Shown here in pieces: positions 15,847 through 25,584 of a stretch of DNA of 64,000 bases. Under the pieces are notes generated by a model, which was not told the origin of the DNA, made no database searches, and saw nothing but the letters and a program-made list of their open reading frames with translations. Made by a program: the position numbers and the translations under genes. The number at the start of each line of letters is the position of its first letter. Positions within the stretch are counted from its first letter, which is position 1. The stretch comes from Croceitalea dokdonensis DOKDO 023 (GTDB lineage Bacteria; Bacteroidota; Bacteroidia; Flavobacteriales; Flavobacteriaceae): positions 1 through 64,000 of the forward strand of contig NZ_LDJX01000008.1 of the NCBI RefSeq assembly GCF_001306415.1, given 5' to 3'.

Positions 15847-18131
15847 TGATGTACAAATCGGTATCCTTAAAATATTGGCTAGGCTTCCTTATGTTGGGAA
15901 TTGGCCTCCTATCATGCGATAAAGCAAATAATACCTTGCCAAAAATGCTTATTGAAGATTTTAAAAATCCACCTAAGGCCTATAAACCCATGCCCTTCTG
16001 GCACATCAATGGGGAATTGACCACCAATGGCATACGCCAGCAAATGAAAGATGCCAAGGAATTGGGAGGTTTTAGCGGCATTAGCGTTTTACCCCTTGCG
16101 CCCAAAAAAAATGGACGGCCCGGTACAACACCTAAATTCCTTTCTCCTGAATATTTGCAGCGTTTTCAGGATGTTCTGGACACAGCCGAGGAATTGGACA
16201 TGGAGGTGATTTTATATGACGATAATGATTTTCCCAGTGGTATGGCGGGTGGTCAATTGGGTGAGCTATATCCCGAGCATACCATGAAACGCCTGGACAA
16301 CGTAGAATCAACCGTCCAAGGTCCGGCTGTTTTAAAAGAAAAATTGCCTGATGGCGAATTACTTGCTGCGGTGGCCATGAATCCAAAAACCTTGGAACGT
16401 CTTGACCTTAGTGAGTACATTAAATACAATACCATCAATTGGCAGGTTCCTGGGGACGAATGGAAGGTCATGTATTTTGTTTTGGTAAAGGATAGTTATC
16501 ACAAAGCATATCCTGTAGTCGATTATTTGGATACCATTGCGGTGCGTAAACTGATGGAATTGACTTACGAGGTACACCAAGAAAATTTTGGTTCCTACTT
16601 TGGGAATACCATAAAAAAAGTCTTTTTTGATGATGTGGGTTTTTGGAAACACCCACGAACCTGGACCGGTCGTTTCAATCAAAAATTCAAAGAACTCAAC
16701 GGTTATGACCCCGAACCCTATTACCCTGCACTTTGGTACGATATAGGACCAGAAACGGAATCGGTACGCCATGCTTTTTTTAAAACCCGAGCCGAATTAT
16801 TGGCAGAAGGTTTCCCAAAATTGGTCGGCGAATGGGCCAAAGCAAACGGTTTAAAGGATACGGGACATCCTCCAGGAAATTATGATCCAACACCAATAGA
16901 TATGAATGCCGATATCTTTAAATTTTATCGGCATATGGCCATGCCCTTAACGGATGCCATTATCGGTTATCAGTTTGGTCAAAATGGGCACAAACTCATC
17001 AGCTCCGCGGCCGATTATTATGATAGACCCGTGGTTTCTACTGAAATCTATGGGGCGTACAAAGAAAAATCCTTTGACTCTTTGATGTTATATCGCTCCG
17101 CAATGGACCTGTTCTCACGAGGAGTTAATTTTGTGGTGCCCCATGGACTCTGGTACAATCCAGAGCAGGTATACATTTCGCCTTTGGTTTCACCATACAG
17201 TGAAAAACTCGCCCCTGCATTACCTGAGTATTCAAATTTTGTAGGTCGTGCCTGTACGTTGCTACAAGGTGGCAAACGGGTTTCGGAAATAGGGGTTTTT
17301 TATCCGTTTGAAGAATTGGCGGGCTGGTACCGATTTGAAGACCCAGCTAACCCGCGGCAGGGGTTCTTTATCTCTCCCGAGACCAATTACATGGAAATTA
17401 GCGGTATGTTGACCAACGACATCAGACAGGATTTCACTTTTATCCATCCGGAATTTTTTCTGGATGATAAGTATGTGGTTGATGCAGGAACACTTCAACT
17501 GAAAAATAAAGAAAACGAACAAACCTATAAAGCCCTTATCCTAACCGGTTGCAACGTGATATCGGTAAAGACACTGGAAAAGCTAAAAGTCTATTATGAC
17601 CAAGGCGGCTTGGTGATTTCAACCGGACAACTGCCCTATAAATCCTCTGAAATGGGAGCGGACGAGCAGGTAAAAACCTTGATAAAGCAAATTTTTGGGG
17701 TGGATGCCAATGCCCCTTTGGACGGCAACCCGCATATACACCAGAACAACACCAGCGGAAAGGCCATTCATTTGGCAGATGCCAATGAAGCTGAGCTATC
17801 CAAGGCCTTGGCCATGGGCCCCACTCCAGATGTGGCCTTTTCTCCCAATCCCGCTCTAAGTTCGGATTTTGGCAAGTTCAACTACATCCACAAAATAAAG
17901 GAAGGTAGGCATATCTACTTTTTCTCCAATTCCAGTGATGAAGCCATCCAGACCGAAGTGACCCTCAAAGGTGATTTTAAGCTCTTTGAAGCGAATCCCC
18001 ATACAGGGAATATCACACCAATTAAAAACTCAAAAAAGGTAAGTATAGAAAATCAATCCTATACAAAAGCCAGTCTGAACTTGCCTCCGGTGGGTGCTGT
18101 TTTTTGGATATCAAATGAAGACCTGAAATGA
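15846..18131 (+). CDS. Short GH106-related glycoside hydrolase, lipoprotein
   Basis: A 761-residue lipoprotein (GIGLLSC). The start is at 15846 (ATGATG, overlapping the previous TGA by one base). The N-terminus FKNPPKAYKPMPFWHINGEL follows the same pattern as the two full GH106 proteins here (FxNPP ... WHW/ING ... GI). The usual IDSYE motif is replaced by FFDDVGFW, while STEIYGAY aligns with the second glutamate motif (GAESFT/ISAESF). It ends about 350 residues earlier than the GH106 pair and lacks their C-terminal galactose-binding-like domain. It is probably a retaining or inverting glycosidase on rhamnose or uronate oligomers; the family number is uncertain. It overlaps the next gene by 4 bp. 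Confidence 0.65.
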   Translation: MMYKSVSLKYWLGFLMLGIGLLSCDKANNTLPKMLIEDFKNPPKAYKPMPFWHINGELTTNGIRQQMKDAKELGGFSGISVLPLAPKKNGRPGTTPKFLSPEYLQRFQDVLDTAEELDMEVILYDDNDFPSGMAGGQLGELYPEHTMKRLDNVESTVQGPAVLKEKLPDGELLAAVAMNPKTLERLDLSEYIKYNTINWQVPGDEWKVMYFVLVKDSYHKAYPVVDYLDTIAVRKLMELTYEVHQENFGSYFGNTIKKVFFDDVGFWKHPRTWTGRFNQKFKELNGYDPEPYYPALWYDIGPETESVRHAFFKTRAELLAEGFPKLVGEWAKANGLKDTGHPPGNYDPTPIDMNADIFKFYRHMAMPLTDAIIGYQFGQNGHKLISSAADYYDRPVVSTEIYGAYKEKSFDSLMLYRSAMDLFSRGVNFVVPHGLWYNPEQVYISPLVSPYSEKLAPALPEYSNFVGRACTLLQGGKRVSEIGVFYPFEELAGWYRFEDPANPRQGFFISPETNYMEISGMLTNDIRQDFTFIHPEFFLDDKYVVDAGTLQLKNKENEQTYKALILTGCNVISVKTLEKLKVYYDQGGLVISTGQLPYKSSEMGADEQVKTLIKQIFGVDANAPLDGNPHIHQNNTSGKAIHLADANEAELSKALAMGPTPDVAFSPNPALSSDFGKFNYIHKIKEGRHIYFFSNSSDEAIQTEVTLKGDFKLFEANPHTGNITPIKNSKKVSIENQSYTKASLNLPPVGAVFWISNEDLK

Positions 18132-19612
18132 ATATAATGAAGCGAACACTTTTATTGACTACCCTGTTTATAAGCCTTTTTAGCTGCAAACAAGATGAAA
18201 AGAAAGAAACAAAAAAAGCGAACACAAAACCGAACATCGTTTACATATTGACCGACCAATGGCGCGGTGATGCTTTGGGCTACGCGGGCGATCCCAATGT
18301 AAAAACACCAAATCTGGACCAGTTTGCCAAAGAGTCCGTCAACTTTACCAATGCCATATCCGTAGCACCCGTCTGTACACCGCACAGAGCGGCATTGTTG
18401 ACCGGTAAATTCCCGACTACTACGGGCATGTTCGTCAATGACCTTTATCTACCCAAAGAAGAAGTGACCATGGCCGAAATTTTTAAGGGTGCAGGCTACA
18501 AAACAGGGTTTTGGGGAAAATGGCACTTAGATGGTCACGGCCGTTCTACCTACATCCCGGGAGAACGAAGACAAGGTTTTGAATATTGGAAGGGCTTGGA
18601 ATGTTCTCATGCCTATAATAAAATGCCTTACTATGATAATAATGATACCATTTTAAGGTATTGGCCAGAATATTCGCCATTTGCCATCACGAAGGATGCC
18701 AACCAATATATGGCGGATAACGCCAATAGCGAACAGCCTTTTTTCATGCTGGTTTCCATAGCTACTCCGCACTACCCGCATAACAGTGCTCCCAAAAAAT
18801 ATAAGGAAATGTATCCGCAGGATAGCTTGGTGCTTCCTCCCAACGTTCCAAAGTCACTGGAGCCAAGGGTTCGGAAAGAGCTACAGGGCTATTACGCTCA
18901 TGCAACCGCGACCGATGAGGCTATTGGGGATATGCTCAATCAACTGAAAGAGTTGGATTTACTAGAAAATACCATCGTGGTCTTTTCTGCCGACCACGGG
19001 GAGATGATGGGAGCCCACGGGGTAAGACCTTTTGTAAAACAGCTGGCATGGGATGAAGCGCTTCGGGTACCATTTTTAATTCGATATCCTCAAATTGATG
19101 CCAACGCGGGAACGGTAGTAAATGCCCCATTGACCACACCCGATATCCTGCCCTCGCTCTTAGGTTTGACCGATATTCAGATTCCCAAAGACGTAGAAGG
19201 TGAAAATTTGGCCAATCTCATTAAAAATCCCAATCCAGATGTAGATAGAGCTGCACTGGCGATGGGCGTCGCTCCTTTTGGGGCCAATGTAAAAGACCCA
19301 GCCTACAGGGCCATAAAAACCAAGCAATACACCTACGTGAAAACCCCAGAAGGTGCCAGTCATTTATTCGATAATCTGGATGACCCGTTTCAAATGCAAA
19401 ATTTGGTACATAAAAAGGAGTATGCTGAAGTCCAGCAAAAGTTGGATGATGAATTGGTCAATCAACTCAATGAAATAGGGGACGAATTTGGCGATAGGGA
19501 TTACTACCTTAAAAAATGGAATTACATTTTTGATGAAAAAAGGAAAGCCATTGATTGGTGGAGTTTTGATGAGGGAAAGGGTGTGGTACAGTCGCCTAAA
19601 CCTGGCCAATAG
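18128..19612 (+). CDS. Lipoprotein sulfatase with C-T-P-H-R maturation motif
   Basis: A 494-residue S1-type sulfatase with lipobox SLFSC (Cys20). The N-terminal metal site is YILTDQWRGDALGY. The formylglycine motif reads C-T-P-H-R-A-A at Cys83, with histidine where serine is commonest. Other landmarks are FWGKWHLDGHG (about 135), VVFSADHGEMMGAHG (about 287) and the DEALRVPFLIRYP block. The DQWRGDALGY start recalls choline/heparan-type S1 subfamilies. It starts within the stop of the GH106-like gene (ATGA overlap), so the pair is probably translationally coupled and may work on the same oligosaccharide. Confidence 0.9.
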   Translation: MNIMKRTLLLTTLFISLFSCKQDEKKETKKANTKPNIVYILTDQWRGDALGYAGDPNVKTPNLDQFAKESVNFTNAISVAPVCTPHRAALLTGKFPTTTGMFVNDLYLPKEEVTMAEIFKGAGYKTGFWGKWHLDGHGRSTYIPGERRQGFEYWKGLECSHAYNKMPYYDNNDTILRYWPEYSPFAITKDANQYMADNANSEQPFFMLVSIATPHYPHNSAPKKYKEMYPQDSLVLPPNVPKSLEPRVRKELQGYYAHATATDEAIGDMLNQLKELDLLENTIVVFSADHGEMMGAHGVRPFVKQLAWDEALRVPFLIRYPQIDANAGTVVNAPLTTPDILPSLLGLTDIQIPKDVEGENLANLIKNPNPDVDRAALAMGVAPFGANVKDPAYRAIKTKQYTYVKTPEGASHLFDNLDDPFQMQNLVHKKEYAEVQQKLDDELVNQLNEIGDEFGDRDYYLKKWNYIFDEKRKAIDWWSFDEGKGVVQSPKPGQ

Positions 19613-19645
19613 TTTTTAAGCTCCAACCTAAGGCACGAAGAATTA

Positions 19646-22600
19646 ATGAAAATAGTTAAAAACACATACAAACCCTTTATAAGTATTCTTATGCTACTCT
19701 TGATGAGCAGCACAATCTTGTGGAGTCAAGAGGTGAAAAGGGCTGTGTCTGCGGATTTAGAAGTAGGTTTCCATAACCCACCCAATGAAGCCAAAGCCCG
19801 TACGTGGTGGCATTGGATTAGCGGCCATGTTTCTAAAGAAGGTATTACGGCCGATTTGGAAGCTATGAAAAAAGTGGGTATTCAAGAAGCACAATTATTC
19901 AATGTACACCTGGGCTTTCCGCAAGGGCCTGTGAAGTATCTTAGTGAAGAGTGGTTGGACTTATTTCATTTTTCGGCACAAGAAGCAAAGCGTTTGGGCT
20001 TAGAATTGGCCTTTCACAATGGTCCGGGCTGGTCGTCTTCGGGAGGGCCTTGGGTAACAGAAGAGCATGCCATGCAAACGGTGGTCTTTAGCGAACTTGA
20101 GGTTGCCGGTGGAAAAACAATAGCACAAGTATTACCCCGACCAGAAACTAAATTCCACTACTATAAAGACATAGCCGTTTTAGCCTTTCCAAAACCAAAG
20201 CAAGTTCGAAAAATAGATGGTTTGGATTATAAAAACCTTTCGGAACGCATCCGGAATCATTTATTGCCCGATACTAAAAGTATTCCTAAAGATGCCATAA
20301 TTCCCAGAAAGTCTATTATTGATATCACTTCTAAATTGTCCGAAGACGGAATTTTGGAATGGAACGTTCCTGAGGGCGAATGGATTATTCTACGATTAGG
20401 GCACACCCCTATGGGTACAACCAACCGCCCGGCGCCGCCTGAGGCCAAGGGTTTGGAAGTGGATAAGATGAGTACCAAAGCCCTTGATGCGTATTGGGCA
20501 GCGGGGGTGCAACCCATACTCGATAAATTAGGAGATTTGGTAGGTACTACCGTAAACAACTGCCTAATTGATAGCTACGAGGTAGAAACTACCAATTGGA
20601 CTTCAGGATTCGATACACAATTTGAAGATTTAAGAGAATATGATTTAACCCCGTATTTGCCAACATTAGCAGGTTATTACGTAGAAAGTGGTGAAGTTTC
20701 TGAACGATTTCTTTGGGATTTCAGAAGGACCATAGGCGATTTAATTGCCAAAAACTACTACGCGCATTTTGCAAAATTATGTCATGAAAACGGATTGAAA
20801 TTCTCTGTTGAACCCTACTGGGGGCCATTTGACAATATGCAGGTAGGCGCCACTGGAGATATTGTCATGTGCGAGTTTTGGAGCGGTGGCTACCCGTTTT
20901 TCGATTCGCCCAAATTTGTATCCTCTATTGCCCATTTAAACGGTAGTGCTATAGTTGGAGCGGAGTCCTTTACTGGAATAGGCGGTTGGGACAAACACCC
21001 AGCAGATTTAAAAACCATTGGGGATAGGGCCTGGACAGAAGGCATCACCCGATTCATTTTCCATACCTACGTACATCAGCCTTGGGATGTTGCTCCAGGC
21101 TTGGCCCTTAGTTACCACGGCTTCGATTTTAACCGACTAAATACTTGGTGGACGCAAAGCAAGGCGTATATGGACTACATAGCGCGTTCGCAACACCTAT
21201 TGCAACAAGGTAAAAATGTAGCCGATGTGTTGGTGTTTACTGGGGAATCATCTCCAAACACTGGCTTTATAAAACCTGAAATTAGGGAGTTGGGCTTTGA
21301 TTACGATTTAATTGGTGCCAATAAATTAAAGGATTTGGTCGTAAAGAACGGAACCATCTATTCGTCCGTCGGAAACGCTTATGAACTTTTGGTGTTACCA
21401 GAATCCGATTTTATAAAACCAGAGACCTTGGTAAAAGTACAGGAGTTGGTAGATGGTGGTGCAAAAGTAATCGGTCGAAAGCCGCTACAATCGCCCAGCT
21501 TAACCAATTATCCTGCTTGCGACGATGAGGTTAAAACCTATGTTGATACCTTATGGGGAAGTGGGTCAGTAAAAGATGTGCGTATTGAAAGTGTATTGCG
21601 AAAAAAAACGCCTGACTTTGAGGTGGAAAGTGCTGACTCTTCCGATATCAATTTTATCCATAGAAAAACAGATGAGGCTGATATCTATTTTGTAGCCAAT
21701 GCTAGAAAAGAAGCCAGGGAAATAACGGCACGTTTTCGAGTAACGGGAAAGCAGCCCGAATTCTGGAATGCCGAAACGGCTACAATCCAGGATGCTGTGG
21801 TTTTTAAGGATAATAAAGACGGCACAACCACCGTATCGTTTCACTTAGACGCGGAAGAATCAGTATTTGTTGTTTTTAAAAAGCCTTTAAACGCAAGACA
21901 TTTATTGGCGGTTACCACAACTCTTGAACAACCCGTAGCAGTACCGCTTCCAGATTTAAAAATTGTAAAGGCTGAATATGGTACATTTTTGCAAGAAGGC
22001 CTTGTCGATATTACAGAAAAAGTAGCTGATGCCGTTAAGGACGGAGTGCTCGATTTTAAAATGACCCGTGCGTTTTGCGATTGCGACCCTGCCATGGGCT
22101 ACAAGAAGGAGTTTAGAATGGCCTATGCCATAGGAACAACGGAAAAGCAATTGTATGCCGAAGAGCGTGAGCATATAAAAATAGATGCTGGGGATAAAAA
22201 GTTAAAGGTGTTAAAAGCCGTGTTTGGTAAATTCAAGGCAGAAACGAAAGGAGTTCCCCAAGCCTATAAAACCATAGATGTGACCAACTACATTCTAAGT
22301 CAAATAGAGAAAGGAAATTATAAAATACCGGTAACAGATAAATTAATCGACGATAAGGATATTGAAAGTCCAAAAACGGTTTTAAAAATAAGCTACATCA
22401 CCGAGGGTGAAGAACGTACTTTGACCATTCCAAAAGGGCAAGTTTTAGATTTATCAAGAGATGTTCCAAAGCCAAAACTGGTGTATACAAATGATTCCAT
22501 TTATTGGGTAACACCCTATCCAGGAAATATCGAATACACCACCGCATCGGGAACGATACAACGTAAACAGCTTATTTCAATACCTAAACCGATGGATTTA

Positions 22601-23152
22601 TCAGGGGGTTGGGAGGTTACCTTCCCCATTAAAAATGAAACATCAAAAATCGTAAAATTCGATTCGCTTACCTCTTGGTCTAGCCATACCGAAAAAGACC
22701 TAAAATATTTCTCGGGAACAGCTACCTATAAAAAATTCTTTGAACTAACTGAGGATTTGCTTAAGAAGGACAAGCAGTTAGAACTGGATTTAGGAAGTGT
22801 GGCCGTAATAGCCGAAGTTTTGATAAATGGCAAAACAGTAAGAACCCTATGGAAAGCTCCATTTAGAACCGATATTACCACTTACCTGAAACTAGGTTGG
22901 AATACCCTTGAAATAAAAGTGACCAACCTTTGGCCAAACCGTTTAATAGGTGACGAACGCTATGATTTGGATTATGAACTTAAAGGAAAACGACCGAAAC
23001 AGTTGCCTAATTGGTTACGAAATAACACACGGCGAGCCTCTGAACGAACAACTTTTGCATCGTGGAAGCATTGGGATGCAGATAGTCCGTTATTGCCTTC
23101 TGGTCTATTGGGTCCCATAGTCCTTAGAACGTATCAAAAAACGAGTTTGTAA
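19646..23152 (+). CDS. GH106 alpha-L-rhamnosidase
   Basis: A 1168-residue secreted protein (signal residues 1-28). The GH106 signature opens the mature protein: FHNPPNEAKARTWWHWISG, followed by AFHNGPGWSSSGGPW. Two candidate catalytic glutamates lie in LIDSYEVETTNW (about residue 314) and GAESFTGIGGW (about 437). The C-terminal 200 residues form a galactose-binding-like domain (DLGSVAVIAEVLINGKTV, then LKVTNLWPNRLIGDERYD-type sequence). It removes alpha-linked L-rhamnose from ulvan or rhamnogalacturonan oligosaccharides. It is paralogous to the gene at 46222-49575. The next gene starts with no spacing at all. Confidence 0.92.
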   Translation: MKIVKNTYKPFISILMLLLMSSTILWSQEVKRAVSADLEVGFHNPPNEAKARTWWHWISGHVSKEGITADLEAMKKVGIQEAQLFNVHLGFPQGPVKYLSEEWLDLFHFSAQEAKRLGLELAFHNGPGWSSSGGPWVTEEHAMQTVVFSELEVAGGKTIAQVLPRPETKFHYYKDIAVLAFPKPKQVRKIDGLDYKNLSERIRNHLLPDTKSIPKDAIIPRKSIIDITSKLSEDGILEWNVPEGEWIILRLGHTPMGTTNRPAPPEAKGLEVDKMSTKALDAYWAAGVQPILDKLGDLVGTTVNNCLIDSYEVETTNWTSGFDTQFEDLREYDLTPYLPTLAGYYVESGEVSERFLWDFRRTIGDLIAKNYYAHFAKLCHENGLKFSVEPYWGPFDNMQVGATGDIVMCEFWSGGYPFFDSPKFVSSIAHLNGSAIVGAESFTGIGGWDKHPADLKTIGDRAWTEGITRFIFHTYVHQPWDVAPGLALSYHGFDFNRLNTWWTQSKAYMDYIARSQHLLQQGKNVADVLVFTGESSPNTGFIKPEIRELGFDYDLIGANKLKDLVVKNGTIYSSVGNAYELLVLPESDFIKPETLVKVQELVDGGAKVIGRKPLQSPSLTNYPACDDEVKTYVDTLWGSGSVKDVRIESVLRKKTPDFEVESADSSDINFIHRKTDEADIYFVANARKEAREITARFRVTGKQPEFWNAETATIQDAVVFKDNKDGTTTVSFHLDAEESVFVVFKKPLNARHLLAVTTTLEQPVAVPLPDLKIVKAEYGTFLQEGLVDITEKVADAVKDGVLDFKMTRAFCDCDPAMGYKKEFRMAYAIGTTEKQLYAEEREHIKIDAGDKKLKVLKAVFGKFKAETKGVPQAYKTIDVTNYILSQIEKGNYKIPVTDKLIDDKDIESPKTVLKISYITEGEERTLTIPKGQVLDLSRDVPKPKLVYTNDSIYWVTPYPGNIEYTTASGTIQRKQLISIPKPMDLSGGWEVTFPIKNETSKIVKFDSLTSWSSHTEKDLKYFSGTATYKKFFELTEDLLKKDKQLELDLGSVAVIAEVLINGKTVRTLWKAPFRTDITTYLKLGWNTLEIKVTNLWPNRLIGDERYDLDYELKGKRPKQLPNWLRNNTRRASERTTFASWKHWDADSPLLPSGLLGPIVLRTYQKTSL

Positions 23153-25294
23153 ATGATAAAGACCAAATATCTTTTAGGAGCCTTTGCCTTATTAACCATG
23201 GTTATATCCTGTAAAGGTCAGGGTAACAAAGCTAGAGCGGTTTTGGAGAAAAATGAAAAGGTCGATTTTTTTGCCGATAATGGCTATGGTAACGCTGTTG
23301 CCGTGGTGCAACATCCGGCGGGTATTTACCATGACGGCATCACCTACGTTTGTTATCAAGGCCCCCAAGAAGACCCATACGTGGCTTCCTATAATCACGA
23401 AACCAAAGAGTGGCAAGGCCCATTTAAAGTAGGTATTAGTGAAATGGGAAAAGACCCTACCCGTAAGAAAAAGATTGACAATCATGGCAAACCCTCCATA
23501 CTGATTGATGACCAAGGCTATATTCACATTGCCTTTGGAGGTCATGGGGGAATGAGGAAACACGGAGAGAATCTTTTGGGAAACCATCACTACGGTAAAA
23601 ATCTACATGCAGTCTCTAAAAGACCTTTGGACATTTCCAGCTGGGAGACCCTCAATACCATTTCTCCTTTTGGCACTTACAATCAATGGATAAAAATGGA
23701 CAATGGGGATATTTATCTGTTTTACCGTCATGGTGCCCATCGCAGCAATTGGGTTTATCAACTGTCAACAGATAACGGCCGTAGCTTTTCTGAACCCATC
23801 TCATTTCTTAAGCATAAAAGGCGCAATGATATGGCGGCAGTAGATTCTTGGTATCCTTGGATAACCAAAGGCGACGGCAACGAATTGCATGTGGTATTTG
23901 ACTATCATTTATGTCTAGATACCAAACCAAGCACCATTGGCCTTGGGCACATAGCCAAGAGATACAATGTGTACTATATGAAGTTCAATACCCAAACAGG
24001 GGAGTGGACCAATATCAACAATGATATACTTGAAACACCGGTTACGCGGGAGATTGCAGAAGCTAAAACTTTGGTAGCTGAAACTGATGATAATTGGACT
24101 TTTCAGGGAGTACTGGACCTAGACTCCAAGGGCTGGCCCCATATTGGTATGACGGTAGGTAAGGAGATACCCAATTCTAGACGTAGCGCACCCAAGAAAA
24201 TGCACTATTTCTGGTGGGATGGTATACAATGGATACAAAATAGGAATACCAATATGCCTACTGGCAATGGTTTTATAAAGGTGACCGAAGCTGATGATGT
24301 TCAATTTTTTATTGATGAAGTTAATGAAAATGGCCAAGGAGCCATCGCCCGATACGATTCCAGAGTTAATGGAACCACTTTTAAAAAGGAAAAGACCTTC
24401 ATCAAAAAAAGTAATGCTCGTTTTGCCATTTCAGCAAGTATTGAAAATGCCCATCCTGACGCCCTTTTGATTGTTGCCGAAATATCACCAAAATCAGACT
24501 ACAGAAGAATGTATTTGTTGGGGGATAATGGCCCTATCCAAAGAAAGACTTCTGAGGCCAAGGTCCTTGCCGCCAAATCGGCTTTTGACCACCTCAAAAA
24601 TGCCAAGGAATGGAACCTTGTCCTTAGTGACACCGGTACTCGGAATTGGAGAGAAAATTGGACTCTGGATGGCGAATTGGCGACAATCGAGAACACAGAA
24701 GCAGGTATGAATTTTTCTGCCGGGCCTGAGGCCAATAATGATGCCCATCACGCGGTTCTTTGGACGAAGGACACTTTTGCTGGCGATATAAGAATAGAAT
24801 ACGACTATGTACGGACGGATGAACAAAATAAATATGTAAACATTCTCTATATACAGGCCTCAGGTACTGCTAAGGGCGAATATGCAACCGATATTGCACA
24901 ATGGCAGCATTTACGAAAGGTTCCTGCTATGAGAAAATACTTTGAAAATATGAACGCCCTGCACATTAGCTATGCTGCTTTTGGCAATAAAGGCGATGGT
25001 CTGTTTTACACGCGTGCCCGAAGATATCCCAAGCCAGAAGTTAAAAGTTTTAAGATAACCCAAGTGGAACCTTCTTATGATTATAAGGGTTTTATTGAAA
25101 CGGGCAAGAAGTACCATATAACTGCGATGAAATTGGGGGACTATCTCTATTTTGAGGTAAGCGGTGAAGGGGGTAGTGAGTTATTTACTTGGGACCTCTC
25201 AAAAATTGACCCTATTCTGGAGGGTAGGATTGGCCTACGGCATATGTATACTCGTTCTGCTCGTTACAGCAATTTTAAGATTTATACGAAATAA
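23153..25294 (+). CDS. BNR-4 beta-propeller lipoprotein, candidate ulvan lyase (PL24/PL25-like)
   Basis: A 713-residue lipoprotein (MVISC). Residues about 35-450 carry BNR-4-type propeller repeats (GNAVAVVQHPAGIYHDGITY, DNHGKPSILIDDQGYIHIAF, WYPWITKGDGNELHVVFDYH). The histidines and tyrosines in GLLGN-like HHYG and YNQWIK segments fit catalytic positions used by propeller lyases. Residues about 500-713 form a concanavalin-like domain (DUF1961 type). PL24, PL25 and PL37 ulvan lyases share the propeller part; a rhamnogalacturonan-active relative is the alternative. The ATG is immediately adjacent to the GH106 stop, so the two are translated together. Confidence 0.6.
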   Translation: MIKTKYLLGAFALLTMVISCKGQGNKARAVLEKNEKVDFFADNGYGNAVAVVQHPAGIYHDGITYVCYQGPQEDPYVASYNHETKEWQGPFKVGISEMGKDPTRKKKIDNHGKPSILIDDQGYIHIAFGGHGGMRKHGENLLGNHHYGKNLHAVSKRPLDISSWETLNTISPFGTYNQWIKMDNGDIYLFYRHGAHRSNWVYQLSTDNGRSFSEPISFLKHKRRNDMAAVDSWYPWITKGDGNELHVVFDYHLCLDTKPSTIGLGHIAKRYNVYYMKFNTQTGEWTNINNDILETPVTREIAEAKTLVAETDDNWTFQGVLDLDSKGWPHIGMTVGKEIPNSRRSAPKKMHYFWWDGIQWIQNRNTNMPTGNGFIKVTEADDVQFFIDEVNENGQGAIARYDSRVNGTTFKKEKTFIKKSNARFAISASIENAHPDALLIVAEISPKSDYRRMYLLGDNGPIQRKTSEAKVLAAKSAFDHLKNAKEWNLVLSDTGTRNWRENWTLDGELATIENTEAGMNFSAGPEANNDAHHAVLWTKDTFAGDIRIEYDYVRTDEQNKYVNILYIQASGTAKGEYATDIAQWQHLRKVPAMRKYFENMNALHISYAAFGNKGDGLFYTRARRYPKPEVKSFKITQVEPSYDYKGFIETGKKYHITAMKLGDYLYFEVSGEGGSELFTWDLSKIDPILEGRIGLRHMYTRSARYSNFKIYTK

Positions 25295-25379
25295 TTACCG
25301 CAAAGATTTAGGCAAAAAATTTTGGTAAAGACCTGGATTATGCTAGAATCAAGATTTTAGTACTATCGCTTCAAATTCA

Positions 25380-25578
25380 CTGAGGTAACCCCCTATATTT
25401 TGTTCCACCTCAGACTTGCTCCTTTGAAATTATGGTATTGAGAAGGTCTTAAATTTTTTTCTCAAACCTAGGTATTATAGCAAGTAACGCTATCTATAAA
25501 AAGTGATAATAGCAGAATAGAGCAGGATACACAACTTTTATTGATACCGTAAATTGTTGTAATTAATGGCATTACAAC
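25380..25578. promoter_or_regulatory. Intergenic region with three inverted repeats
   Basis: The 290-bp gap 25295-25584 has no ORF. It contains CTGAGGT (25380-25386) / ACCTCAG (25407-25413), TTGAGAA (25438-25444) / TTCTCAA (25459-25465), and GTTGTAAT (25556-25563) / ATTACAAC (25571-25578). The last sits just before the ATG at 25585, over the ribosome-binding region. It may hold a terminator for the upstream cluster and a promoter and operator for the downstream one. Confidence 0.35.
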
Positions 25579-25584
25579 TATCCA

